Below, piece after piece: positions 28,911 to 42,239 of a stretch of 64,000 nt of DNA. This stretch comes from Eulemur rufifrons (lineage: Eukaryota; Chordata; Mammalia; Primates; Lemuridae), in the NCBI RefSeq assembly GCF_041146395.1, contig NC_091006.1, positions 5,462,001-5,526,000 on the forward strand, read 5' to 3'. Within the stretch, counting starts at the first letter, position 1; every line of letters starts with the position of its first letter. A model generated the notes under the pieces. The model searched no databases. It was not told the origin of the DNA and saw only the letters and a program-made list of their open reading frames with translations. A program made the position numbers and the translations under genes.

Positions 28911-29937
28911 GAAAGCTTTCAACTCTGGACTACCTAACGTAGTCCAACAATAGCACCACTTTTGCCCAACATAAACTCTCAAGTTTGTACAAGTCACCCA
29001 TTTTTATATTTTTTATTCAATTCCACAAAGGAAAGAAGTAAAGATAAGAGAAGAGAAAAGATAAAGAAAAGAAGGATCCTGGATAATAGCCAACTCCATG
29101 TCTTAGTACAAAAAAATAATAATTTGGTTAGAAATGGAACCTCCTGCTATTGCCAAAAGGTGAGGCTGTTTTGAAAAATATCACATGATGTGCTGAAAGG
29201 ACTACTGTCCAGAATATCCTACAAGGAGCTCTCATTAGGCAAGTAATTGAAAATTTATGCAACAATATACTATGAATACTTCTGTTGTTTCTCCTTGTAC
29301 TATAACGGAATCTATGACAACTATCACTCAATGGAAACACAGTCTGTGAAATGTTGTTAGTCTATAATAACATGTAAGAGAAAAATTGTTTATAAAGTAC
29401 ACAAAAGAGACCAGTGAATAAAATAGGAGTGTTTTCACTCGCAATAATTAGGGAGTGATTATATATGTGTTCTTTTCTCATCCTATTATTAATATTTCTA
29501 GTTCTGGAATTAGCTACTCATTTCCATCTGCACAAGATAAAAGAATAAACTCTAAGAACTTTGAAAATGCCAGTTAGGCCCAGAAAAAGAAAAAACTGTA
29601 CCAAAACCATGAAGGACTCATTACACCTGTGGCCTCACACAATAACCCAAGATAGAAAGGGGACTCATTGCAGTTAGTCAGCATCAGTGGACACACAAAA
29701 TACCAAGTAGAAATGGAATACAATAAAATAATAAATTAGATGAATGTCTTAAATTAGACCTTATTGCATACTCAATCCATTATCACCTAGGAAGTGAACA
29801 TTCTATTAACAATATTAAACCCATAATAATTACAGTGATATTAAAAAGGGAGATTTAAGTTTGTCAATAATGTTCAAATACTGTATAGCTTTACTGGGTT
29901 TATATTGCTGCTTCTATCAGCTATTAAGAAAATTGCT
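28911..29937. other. Intron, nothing recognised
   Basis: AT-rich sequence with no supported exon or repeat. Confidence 0.4.
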
Positions 29938-30283
<346 letters not shown>

Positions 30284-30369
30284 AAATTGCTAAAAATCTC
30301 GGCACTAAGATTGTGACTTATCTACTGCTTCTTTTACTTCTGTCAAATATATTTTCGAACTGGAAAACT

Positions 30370-31350
<981 letters not shown>

Positions 31351-31399
31351 ACACGACCTACCATTGTATCAGTTGATTTATCAGAGATTAGAATACTAA

Positions 31400-32270
31400 A
31401 TGACCAAGTGTTAGAATATGAAATGACTACCATGTTTATAAACTGCTGATAGGAATTTAGCTTGTAAAACCATAAATCAGTAAATCAGTTCAACATTATC
31501 TAGAAAATTTGAAGATACACAGATATCCTATGACCCAACAATTCCTTCATATACTTATATCCTAGGAAAGCATGCATATACCAGGGTCCTTGTGAAAACA
31601 TTTTCAGAACAGCTCTTTCATACTGGAAACAACCAGTGTCTGGACTACAGCTATCTAAAACAACAAGGGTAAGCCTAACAAATATAACATTGTGTAAGAA
31701 ATACAAGACTCAAAACAACATTATACTATACAATTTCATTTATATAAATTTAAAAAGGCAAAACTATATTGTTTAGGGATAAGTACGTATGTGGTAAAAA
31801 AAAAATACTTTAAAAAAAAAAGTCAACAAGAAAATAATGATCACCAAAGTTAGGATTAGGGTTACTTAAGGACGTGAGGACAGCAAGTTTATTCTGGGGA
31901 AAGGATTAGTGGGGGCTTCTGGAGTGCTGAAGCAAGTTTTTGATATGTAGAGAGATTCCCTTTATAATTACTTCTTAAACTATACATCTGTATTTTAAAT
32001 ATTTTTCTCTATGTATGTAATATTCAGGAATTCAAGAAAACTGAACAATATAGGAGCCATACATAATTTTTAGAGAAAATATAAGATACAAAATGCTAAA
32101 TGCTATAAGATTCCAATCTTGAAAATAATACAGACTATATGTACAGAGGAAATTTACTAAAAGGAATTAGATCAAAATATTGACCATAGTTATTTTTGGT
32201 GGTAGGATTTATTCTTGCTCTTTGTAACTTCCTATTTTCCAAATTCTTTAAAATAATAGTGTTTTTTGTA
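31400..32270 (+). mobile_element. Second old L1-like 3' region
   Basis: 'tatgacccaacaattccttc', 'atataccagggtccttgtga' and 'actggaaacaaccagtgtct' repeat the L1 ORF2-end pattern with heavy decay. Confidence 0.5.
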
Positions 32271-32789
32271 TGTGTGTTTAAAAAGCAATTACTTAGTACA
32301 CTGGGGAAATTCATCTGTTTTCTAAATTAATATGTCAACATTATGTAGAAGGAAGTCAGGGAGCCTTCTGGAACCTGTGTGTCCATCCCAGGGCTTTCTG
32401 TCATTTTCTTGAATAGAAATTTGTAAGGACCAGATTACTTGTTGACTCTATGTTAAGCAAGATCATCTGGAGAAGAAAAGCAAAAAGGAAACCCCAGTGC
32501 ACCTTGTATTTGGCTTGGTCAACAGCCATTCCTCCTGCTTCTTCTGGGGACTTCTCGAAGAAGAGCAGAGCTGAAGAAGAAGAAAGGAATCCTAAGACTC
32601 CAGGCCATACTTGTTCCAGACAGACCAGATCAGAGTTCACTCCGAATCTACATCTTCCAGCCATGGAGAGAAGGAAGGACAGAGGGAGGTCAAAGGAGTC
32701 CAGGATACCCTGAGCATTCCTGGTGTTAGAGAGGTGAAGTCTCTGCTGTCCATACCAGAATCTGTCCTGACTTTACAGGAGTCTCTTGG
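32271..32789. other. Intron 1 of ZNF383, nothing firm
   Basis: The sequence becomes GC-richer from about 32480. An 87-codon ORF on either strand has no recognisable domain. An untranslated exon could lie here but none can be proven. Confidence 0.35.
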
Positions 32790-33530
32790 GACAGAGAGCT
32801 GGAGTCACAAGGACAGTCACAGGCACCCCACACCCACACACCCACTGCAGTCACTCACCCGTCATGGGGACCCACATACCCCTCACCCAAACAATAGCAC
32901 TACATATCACACAGTCACAGCCCCACAGCCACCCTGGGAATACAGAGTCACACCCACACGTTTACAGATCCCTCAAACACAGCAGCAAACAAAATCATAC
33001 AGTGCTACGGATAGTCACAATACCACACTCACTACAGAGACACAAACTTACAGTCCCCCCTGGCCCTCCTATTGAACACTACAACCAATCATACACTCAA
33101 CACAACCACCACTAGGACACACATACGTCACTCTGGCACAATTACACGCACTTTCCAACTGCACACAGTGCCGGTACCACAAAGTTAGTCACTCACTACA
33201 TCTTTAAATAGTCACAGGCATCCAGTACACTTAGTACTACTCACATTCATACAAACACAATTACACACGCAAAACTCAGACTAACACACAGTCAAAGCCG
33301 CATAATCAGATTCTGGATACTCGCCCCCCCCCCCCCCACTCCCACGCACACAAAATGTCACACAAAGTTATACAGTCATACACAATCACAGTTTCACCAC
33401 GGGGACATAGTCACTTCTACACACACTGCCTCACGTTACTACAATCACACAACTACAAGGAGAATATACAACCATACCTGCACACACAGCGCCGCAGTCA
33501 CATAAGGTCACAATCACACGCGAAAGCCCA
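32790..33530. repeat. C/A-rich, strand-asymmetric CACA/TCACA tract
   Basis: For about 740 bp the plus strand is built of irregular TCACA, CACAC, CCACA and TACACA units, with 14 consecutive C at 33324-33337. It is not a clean microsatellite. On the minus strand, the transcribed strand of ZNF383, it would give a GU-rich nascent RNA just inside the gene. Confidence 0.85.
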
Positions 33531-33539
33531 CACTTCGGC

Positions 33540-34200
33540 CTCCCCCCCAGCCCAGCCAAGTCACACTTGCCCGACACTCCGGACCTGCCTGGAAGGTCCC
33601 TTCTGATCCCCCCAGGGACGCACCTTAAGAGCCTAATCGAGCCCCCAAGACCTAGGCCGCTCAACGCGCACTTCCCCTTCCCTGGAGGCCAAGGGTCCCG
33701 CAGGCAAATGAAGGGGGCTGCCCTATTCTCGCGGGGGGCTCTGGGAAATGTAGTCCGGAGTAGGCCCGCGCAGAGAAGATGGCGCCCAGGTCCAGGCACT
33801 GCTTGGGCCAGGCCGACGACCCCGAGCCCCACTCCGAACCGCTGCCCTGAGTCTCCCAGAGCCATGCGCAGGCTCGGAGTGAAACTCCCACGCGACGCCG
33901 GCTCCACACCCTGTAGACAAACTACCTCCATGGTACCGGCCAACCGCGGGCTGCTGTATGTTCCCTTAGAAAGAGGAAGACGTCACCAGCTTCTCGCCAT
34001 TAGTTGTCTAGAGTCTCAAGAATTTCTGGGAAATGTAGTCTAGAGCCAGAAAGTGTGAGGCACCTGAACGAGTGGAAGAAAGTTAAGTTAAATTACCGCG
34101 CTGAGTTTACCCACAGTGAAGAGCGCACTCAGGCCCTGAATTCTTCTGGGGGTTGTAACCCGCGCTGAGAATCCTCAGGGCAGACTGACTAAATCGCCAT
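33540..34200 (-). promoter_or_regulatory. ZNF383: CpG island, presumed ZNF383 promoter
   Basis: CpG-dense sequence lies upstream of the start exon of ZNF383. Two near-identical 'ctgggaaatgtagtc' boxes (about 33741-33755 and 34026-34040) are complements of the ZNF143/SBS-type ACTACAWTTCCCAG element, and a weaker one lies at about 34143. A YY1-like 'aagatggcgcc' sits at 33776. YY1 on the plus strand leaves open a divergent promoter. The transcription start site itself cannot be placed from sequence. Confidence 0.65.
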
Positions 34201-34243
34201 TTGTGCCTTGTCTGTAGATGAGTCACATACTGTATGGTTCCTT

Positions 34244-34561
34244 TTTGTTGTTGTTGTTGGAGACAGAGTCTTGCTTTGTTGCCTGGTACAGTGCAGTGGC
34301 TACAGCCTATCTCACAGCAACCTCAAACTCCTAGGCTCAAGCGATCCTCCTGCCTCAGCCTCCCGAGTAGCTGGGACTACAGGCATGTGCCACTATACCC
34401 AGCTAATTTTTTTTATATTTTTAGTTGCCGGGCCAAGTTCCTTTCTATTTTTCAGTAGAAACTGGGTCTTGCTCCTTCTCAGGCTGGTCTCCAACTCCTG
34501 AGCTCAAGCAACCCTCCCACCTCGGCCTCCTCTGACTACGCGTGAACCACCACGCCCGACC
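34244..34561 (-). mobile_element. Alu SINE, old antisense dimer
   Basis: It runs from 'ggagacagagtcttgctttg' to 'cacgcccgacc'. Divergence is higher than in the strepsirrhine-type copies. Confidence 0.88.
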
Positions 34562-34574
34562 TTGCTTCCTTTCT

Positions 34575-34850
34575 TATGAAATATTTAGAATAGGCAAATC
34601 TACAGACACGGAGTAAATTAGAGTTGCTTAGGACTGGCAGGATTGGGAGAATCGTGAGTGGTTGCAAATAGGTATAGGGTTCCTTTTTGGGGTGATGAAA
34701 ATGCTCTTGAATTAGGTGATGGTGATGTTTGCATACTTGTGAATATACTAAAAAACGACTGAATTATACACCTTGGAAGAGCTAATTTTATGGTTTGTGA
34801 ATATTTGCGTGTTTAAAAAAAATCTTATTAAGGTATAATTTTGATAAAAT
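34575..34850 (+). mobile_element. L1M 3' end fragment
   Basis: 'ggttcctttttggggtgatg' and 'gactgaattatacaccttgg' are sense 3' ends of old L1. Confidence 0.65.
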
Positions 34851-34861
34851 GCACTCTTTGT

Positions 34862-35985
34862 TTTTTTTTTTTCTTTCAGAATATTACAGGGGGTACAAAT
34901 GTTTTTGGTTACATGGATGGCTTTTGTAATGCCTGAGTCAGGGTTTTAAGTGTGCCCATTGCTCAGATAGTGTTCACTGTACCCATTATTTAGGTTTTCA
35001 CACATCCCCTGTTACTCCTTCTCTCCTGCTTGATTTCCACTGAATTTTACTTCCCTCTGTGCATATGTGCGCTCATCAGTTAGTTCCAATTTAATAGTGA
35101 GTATATGTGTTGTTTGTTTTTTCATTCTTTAGATATTTCACTTAGGATAATGGTCTCTAGTTCTATCCAGATTGTTGCAAAGGCCTTAATTCATCCTTAT
35201 TCATGGCTGAGTAGTATTCCTCCATAGTATACCTATACCAAATTTTGTTGATCCACTCATGAATTGATGGGCACGTGGGTTGATTCCACATCTTTGCAAT
35301 TGTCAATTGTGCTGCAATAAACATTCGAGTGTAGGTACCTTTTTGATAAAATGACTTTTTTTTCTTTGGGTAGATACCCAGTAGTGTATTGCTGGATGGA
35401 ATAGTAAGTCTACATTTATTTCTTTGAGTAATCTCCATAGTGTTTTCTGCAGAAGTTGTACTAATTTGCAATCCCACCAACAGTGTATAAGCATTCCTTT
35501 CTCTCTGCATCCATGCTAGCATCAGTTGTTTTTTTTGACTTTTTAATGATGGCCATTCTGACTGGGGTAAGATGGTATCTTGTTTTTTTAATTTGCATTT
35601 CTCTGATGATTAGTGATGTTGAGCATTTTTTCATATGTCTGTTGGCCATTTGTCTATATTCTTTTGAAAAACTTCTGTTTATGTCTTTTGCCCACATCTT
35701 AATGGGTTTGCTAGGTTTTTTTTCTTGCTGATTTTTTGAGTTCTTTGTAGATTATAGATATTAGTCCTTTATCGTATGTATAGTTTGTAAATATTTTCTC
35801 CCATTCTGTAGGTTGTCTATAGCTGTGCAAAAGCTTTTTTATTTAATTAAGTTGCATTTATTTATTTTTGTTGTTGCTGTATTTGCCTTTGGGGTCTTAG
35901 TCATAAATTCTTTGCCGAGGCTGATGTCTATAAGAGTTTTTCCTATGTTTTATTATAGAATTTTTGAGGTTAAATAATGAATCAT
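34862..35985 (-). mobile_element. L1 retrotransposon, 5'-truncated, antisense
   Basis: The minus strand reads L1 ORF2 C-terminal text, for example '[20 protein letters not shown]', broken by frameshifts. The 3' UTR begins near 34862 and resembles that of the 6.9-kb element. Confidence 0.85.
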
Positions 35986-36833
35986 TTATGTATAAATTCT
36001 TTTAGTGCCTGGAAAAAAATAGAACGCTAACCATCTTATATAATAGGTCAAAAAATCCTAACACTTAAATTAGACAAAGTTACAAAAATTAAATGCCAAA
36101 ATAAAGAGAGACATAAAAATACTAAATAGTATATTAAGAAATCAAAGCTAGAACAGTATTTGAATATTTCTACTATGTAAGATAATTTACCCAGAGTTTT
36201 GAGGACCTAACCTGCTTCCAATTAATGATACTTCAAAGATCTCTATGTCCCAAATTCAAGGAAACAAAATAATTTCCAAATGTTATGATCCAGCCCAAAC
36301 TTCTGTATACATCTAATGAATATTTAACTCTACATGATCTAAAGAGTTGCAATGTATACTGTTTATTTATACTAATTAAATGCAAAATTGGAAGTATTCT
36401 TTTTAGGCAGAACATACAGTATTTTTACATCTGGTAAAGCAAGTCCTCTACCACATTTTTTTTCTTTTTTTTTTTTTTTTTTTGCCTAATCTCATTCTTT
36501 TTCTAAATGAATGTTTTATTTTGAATTATGCCTAATGTTTATATGAATTGACATTTCATTCTTTTAAATCCTCCCATCCAGGAACATGATCTTTTACTCT
36601 GATTTTCAGATCCTATTGTATTCCTTTTAGTAAAGTTTTTTGGTTTTTTCTTGTGAATCTTGTTGTCTTCTTGTTCAGATTTATTTCTGTCTTTTATAAC
36701 TTTGGGACTGAGATATATTTAAAAATTCACTTCTAACGGATTATAGCTAGCACAGAAAATGGTGTTGATTTTGAATCTGTATCTTATATTTAGTCACTAT
36801 AGTAAGTAACATTTTGCTAGAGTATCTTGGTTT
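35986..36833. other. AT-rich spacer before the duplication unit
   Basis: A T run is present at about 36462-36483. From 36430 on there is decayed antisense L1-like text. No gene was found. Confidence 0.4.
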
Positions 36834-37143
36834 AATTTGCCTGAAGGTACGTAGTATGTCCATATCAGAGTGCAGAGTCAATTCCCTCAAAACAAATTCC
36901 CCACCTGCTGAGACTAAACGCTTTCAGCAGAACACAGAACCTCCGACTACTGGCCGGTAGAACTTCCTAGCAGAAGCTGGGCTGTGAATGTTTAGAAGAT
37001 GGAAGGAATTGTATCTTTACATTTCCTCACCCACACTCCTTAAAAAGAGAGGTAAAGGAGTGTTAACTCTGTCAGAATTTTCATATAGGAGAAGCTAGGG
37101 GAAGAGTCAGAGATTGGACTTAAGCCTTCATTGACATGATAAG

Positions 37144-37507
37144 TGTAAGGCTGGTGGCAGGTATCCCTTCCTTCCCTAATGAAAAAAGAGGAAGTCCCTC
37201 ATATCCCTCAATACTCGCCCCAAAGCTGAAACAAAGAAATTCCTCACTCCTCACGCTGACATCTCCTGGCAGAAGAAGCTCCCATCCCCCAGTCCTAAGA
37301 ACCTATATAAACCCACTCAGACTTCTGGGTGGGGCAGCTTCTCTAGTCCCACTCATGGGACTGTGAGGCTCGCCCGGGTCCTGGGTCCCTCTCTCGGGGA
37401 CTCGTTACCCCCACCTGGGAGCGCTCCAATAAAGCCTCTTTACTTACCCCTTTCAAGTCTGCTTGTCTGTCTTTGTCTGGCGCTGGCTACTTCAAAGAAA
37501 CCTTACA
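37144..37507 (+). mobile_element. ERV1-type LTR (first of an inverted pair)
   Basis: The 364-bp LTR begins TGTAAGG and ends CCTTACA, perfect terminal inverted repeats. It contains a TATA box (37304-37310) and AATAAA (37428-37433). The primer-binding site follows two bases after it. The target duplication ATAAG lies at 37139-37143 and again at 37588-37592, after the residual element. The paralogous unit at about 55.7 kb is the empty site. Confidence 0.92.
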
Positions 37508-37587
37508 TTTGGTGCCGAAACCCGGGAGTGTGCTTTAACTTTCAGCTGCGCTGCCCCTCCCCTGGACTCCGATCTTAAAACCTTACA
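37508..37587 (+). mobile_element. Residual proviral leader with tRNA-Phe primer-binding site
   Basis: At 37510-37527 the sequence TGGTGCCGAAACCCGGGA is complementary to the 3' end of tRNA-Phe, as in HERV-F-like class I elements. About 50 bp of leader follow. The segment then ends with 'aaccttaca', the last bases of an LTR, directly against the second ATAAG target duplication. Everything between leader and 3' LTR tip is missing, so no viral gene remains. Confidence 0.85.
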
Positions 37588-37603
37588 ATAAGGACATTGT
37601 TGT

Positions 37604-37959
37604 TGTAAGGTTTTTTGGAGTGGCCAGCGCCAGAGAAAGAAAGACGAGCAGAGTTGAAAGGGATAAGTAAAGAGGCTTTATTAGGGCACCCCCAGGTGGG
37701 GGTAACGAGTCCCCGAGAGAGGGACCCCGGGGAGCCTCACAGTCTCAGGAGTGGAACCAGAGAAGCCGCGCCGCCCGGAAGTCTGGGGGTGCTTATATAC
37801 TTTTTTAGGGCTGGGGGATGGGAGTTTCTCTGGAGGGAAGGTTTCCGCAAGAAGAGTGAGGAATTTCTTTGTTTCAGCTTTAGGGTGGGTATGGAGGAGT
37901 AGGAGGGGCTGCTTCTTTTTCCATTAAGGAGGGGAGGGCTGCCCGCCACCAGCCTTACA
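37604..37959 (-). mobile_element. Solo LTR of the same ERV family, opposite strand
   Basis: This 356-bp sequence is the reverse complement of the neighbouring LTR with moderate divergence. It begins TGTAAGG and ends CCTTACA, with AATAAA (minus strand, 37677-37682) and a TATA-like box near 37792-37800. Its own target duplication GTTGT lies at 37599-37603 and 37960-37964, which proves an insertion separate from the plus-strand LTR. Confidence 0.92.
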
Positions 37960-37964
37960 GTTGT

Positions 37965-38212
37965 TAATTACAGTTTAAACGTAAATGAGAACAGCAAAGT
38001 TTTTTTTTAAGGTGTTTTAAATCGCACATGGGCTGTATTAAAAACAATTATTGTTTTTGTTGTTGCTGCCTACTATATTTGTACTTGAGGTAGTTAGGGT
38101 GGAGGCTAATGGAGATTAAAGGGGATTCAAGTCTCCATTTCCCTCACCCCCAACTCTTCAGAAGGGGAGTCGATAATGGGATGATTGTCCTAGTCTTCTC
38201 CCCTCTCCTCCA
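37965..38212. other. Upstream flank of the ZNF585B promoter
   Basis: It is alignable to 55.74-55.97 kb of the second unit. No element is distinct. Confidence 0.6.
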
Positions 38213-38510
38213 TTGGTACCTCCCAGGAGAGGACTGTATTACCCCAACTTGCACCCTATTTCCCAAAGTGGTTTCTACCATTAAATGTTGTACCACCGTT
38301 ACTGCAGGATACTAACCAGTAAGAAGTCTATGTCTTGCCGAGTGGTTTCACCCAGGAGCGAAATCTGATAGTTACCTCTTCAGCCACTCCCTGAGTGGTT
38401 ACTCTAAGAAGTAGATTGTACCATCCTGGTCACCCCTCATCTCCCGGTGGTTTCTCCCAGGATTTTTCCTCCCTGGCTTCCCTATTCCCTTGTGGTTTCT
38501 CCTAGCAGAT
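38213..38510. repeat. Degenerate minisatellite upstream of the ZNF585B promoter
   Basis: The box 'gtggtttctcccagga' and variants recur at 38213, 38269, 38342, 38395, 38447 and 38492, spaced 45-73 bp. The homologous place in the second unit (about 55965-56040) has only about two such boxes. Confidence 0.75.
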
Positions 38511-38689
38511 AATTGTTCTGTGCAGGGTGCCGTATTCAGGTGAGTAACTTTGCTATTCCAAATACAGAGCTCCAGACCCTATCTCCAGTACCCTTTTGTA
38601 AGCGAGTAGAAGCGAACTCAGACAAGGGTCACAATTCTGCATTCTATGTGAGAATCCCTGTCTTGCTGTAAGAAATCTGGCGAGAGGAA

Positions 38690-38960
38690 GATTCCTTCTC
38701 TGTACGGAATGGATACGCTTAGAAGATGGCTGCCCACACTAAGAAGCACCATGTGGGCGCGGCCATGTTCTCTGTATGCCAGCGCGACTTACGGAAACTC
38801 GTCTCTCACGATGTATCTACGACCTTATGACGACTGGCCGAACGTGGCTTCCAATCAATTCAGAGCATGCGCAATACAAACAGTCCTTCAAGGGAGGTTC
38901 TAGCAGTCGGACCGGAAGTGGAAGTGATCTTTACAGCTTTTTTCGCTGCTGATGTCAGTA
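38690..38960 (+). promoter_or_regulatory. ZNF585B: ZNF585B promoter / first exon
   Basis: This short GC-richer island contains YY1-like 'aagatggc' (38723-38730), NRF1-like 'gcatgcgc' (38865-38872) and an ETS site 'accggaagt' (38911-38919). All three recur in the same order and spacing in the second unit at 56.25-56.47 kb, while sequence between them is more diverged. It is TATA-less and lies about 3 kb upstream of the start-codon exon. Confidence 0.75.
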
Positions 38961-39718
38961 TTTTCATGTTTTTAATGCCAAGAGTTCTCTGTATTGATTT
39001 TGGCTGGTTGTGATTAGAGATTAAGTGGAGTCGATAATGGGAGGATTGTCCGTGGATTTAGCGATGGTGATTTCAAGGTTCAGTAATGGGGGGCGGGGTT
39101 TGTTGCGTTGGTTGATAGTCGTCTGTGGTAGCGGTGTCTTGTGTTAATAATGGGTCTATTTGAGATGAGTGAGTGGGCTTTGGGGCACAGTGATGGCCCT
39201 TTGTAGTCAGTGACTGAGGGCTGGTAGGATCAGCTATGGTGATAGGTGGGGTCAATGATCACGTTGCTTTTATAACCTGAGTTGAAAGTTCAGCTCTTTA
39301 AATTTCCGCCTTCTTTAATATAAATATTCACAAGCTTTGCTGTGTAACATTTTCTTTATTGTTCAAACCTGTTTTAAAATAAATTTATCTTTTTTTCTTT
39401 GACCCATGAGTTATTTAGAAGTGCGCATTATGTTTCAAATCATGTCTGGGTAATGCTCAAGTTGAAAAATTGCTTTATGGTCTAGTTCACAGTTTTCATA
39501 AATGTCACATCTGTTATATAAAAACAATATGTGTATGTTCTCTAATTTCTACTGTTATAGATACTAATTAAGCATATTTTAAAAATATATATATTCCTTC
39601 AGATTATTTTGTTGAGGAAGATAAAGTACTGACACTGGAAAGGTTATTCCACTTGCCGTTCATTCTGTCAGTTTCTGTTTGTATAGTTGAAACTTTTTAT
39701 TAGGAATAGTTATTTGTA

Positions 39719-40064
<346 letters not shown>

Positions 40065-40849
40065 AGTTATTTGTATTTTTTAATGATAGATATGACTAAA
40101 TAGCTCAAAAGTTGTTATAGCAATTCAAGCTGCCCCTAACAATTTATGAAAGAACTCATTTTCCTAAATGCTTTGCCAGCACTGGACTTTGTTCCTTTTT
40201 TACAGTTTTCATAATTCTGAGGGAAAATTATATCTAATTGCTGTGGTGCATTTTAAAGTTGGCACCTTTTTCGTTAATGGCTATTTGTTTCCTTTTATGT
40301 GAATTTTCATATCCCTTTTAAAGTTTTTTTTTTTTTGCTTAGTGATTATTAGACTTGTTAGAAGTACCCTATCATCACATATCAGAAAACTTTTATATAT
40401 ATTTTCATGCTATTTTATGCTGTATTTTAATGTATAACTAGGAAATATGTAATCAGAAATATGTGTTTTTTTCTGTTAGAGCTTCTGGGTTTCCTGTCAT
40501 GTGTAATAAGATCCTTTGTACCTTACTACACTGTTAACGTAAACTCCTAAAAATTATTTTCATAGTTTTTGGGGTTTAAAAATACATACATTTAAATATT
40601 CAGTCCTGCTTGAATTTGTCTCCTCTGAATAGTCTGTGATGGAGATCTAGTTTGCTTTGTTTCAGGTGGATGGCCATTTATATCAGCACCATTTATGCAA
40701 TGAATGTCTTGTGGACACTCAATTGAATACCACTTTTGTCACATGTATAGATCAGTATTTTCTGGTATGTTTATTGTTTTACTTGTTTTGATTACATTAT
40801 TTTCTATATTATGGCTTAATATCTGATAGAGCATGGTAATTGCTGATAT

Positions 40850-41385
<536 letters not shown>

Positions 41386-41461
41386 TCTCATGGTCTTTCC
41401 CATATTTCACCATGACTAATACCTATTACATAGTCTATTAAGCTTTGTATGGTCTTCAGCA

Positions 41462-41655
41462 CTGGTTCTCAAAGCATGGTCCCTGCACCAAGAACGTCAG
41501 CATTACCTGGGTACAGGTTAGAAGTGAAAAGTCTTGGACCCTACCTTAGACCTACTGAATCAGAAACTGTGGTGATGAGGCTGAGAAGTTTTAACTGTGC
41601 TTTATCAAGCCCTCCAGGTGATTTGAATACATACCCAACTATGGGTATCTATTGA
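41462..41655 (-). mobile_element. MER5A-type hAT element
   Basis: 'actggttctcaaagcatggt', 'cctactgaatcagaaactgt' and 'ccctccaggtgatttgaat' follow MER5A in reverse. It is also present at 59456-59655, so it predates the duplication. Confidence 0.85.
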
Positions 41656-41762
41656 GAACGAATGCTGTGGTTTGTAGCTCAGGGACCAGCACCTTGGTGT
41701 ATCCAGGAAGTGTTCATGTGGTAAATGTTTTATGACTGATTATGTAGACATTATCTTCCCAG

Positions 41763-41977
41763 GTTTCTTAGTGTCTCTGGGGAGCGCCTGGCCCAGATCT
41801 TCCTCCAGAATCCAGCCCACTTCTTCCCAGCAGCTTTGCTTGAGTTCACAGATGACCACTAAGCTTCAGGCTTCCTAGAGAACTAGGATTGTGACCCAGT
41901 TGGCCATGCCAGCTAATTGGACCCCACCCCAAATACCCCCAGCTCTGGCTCCAGAGGATTATGGCAGCTCATACGAG
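41763..41977 (+). CDS. ZNF585B: Leader and start-codon exon of ZNF585B
   Basis: The exon runs from the acceptor 'attatcttcccag' to the donor GTAAGG. Coding begins at ATG 41906 and gives 24 residues (MPANWTPPQIPP... to SSYE), the characteristic N-terminus of ZNF585A/B proteins. It ends in phase 0 and joins KRAB-A. The 215-nt exon has exactly the same length in the second unit. An in-frame GTG upstream at 41891 is 5' UTR, not a start. Confidence 0.93.
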
Positions 41978-42239
41978 GTAAGGATAAAGAGTCCCAGGGG
42001 GGAAGAATTCATGCCAGTAGTAGATATCTCTGATCCGTTATCAGAAGCTCTGGGCAGAGGCAGATGGGCCACAGGAAGCAGCCAGACTATATATAGACCT
42101 ACTGCTCCTGAAACAAATCTTGATCTTCCTGTGAAGAATGAGAAACAGTTGGATAATGTCTCCATCTCTAGAGGCCAGTTGTATAACAGTGGAGAGAGGT
42201 GGACTGTCAAGGAAAACTGTTGTTTATATTGTTATCACA

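Noticed and set aside
32611..34043. ORFs of 154, 158 and 170 codons around the ZNF383 CpG island
   Set aside because: They overlap on both strands in C/A-rich and CpG-rich DNA, which is stop-poor, and have no recognisable domain or splice support.
37144..37959. A single palindromic element or inverted proviral pair
   Set aside because: Two different target duplications (ATAAG and GTTGT) and the empty paralogous site show two separate insertions.
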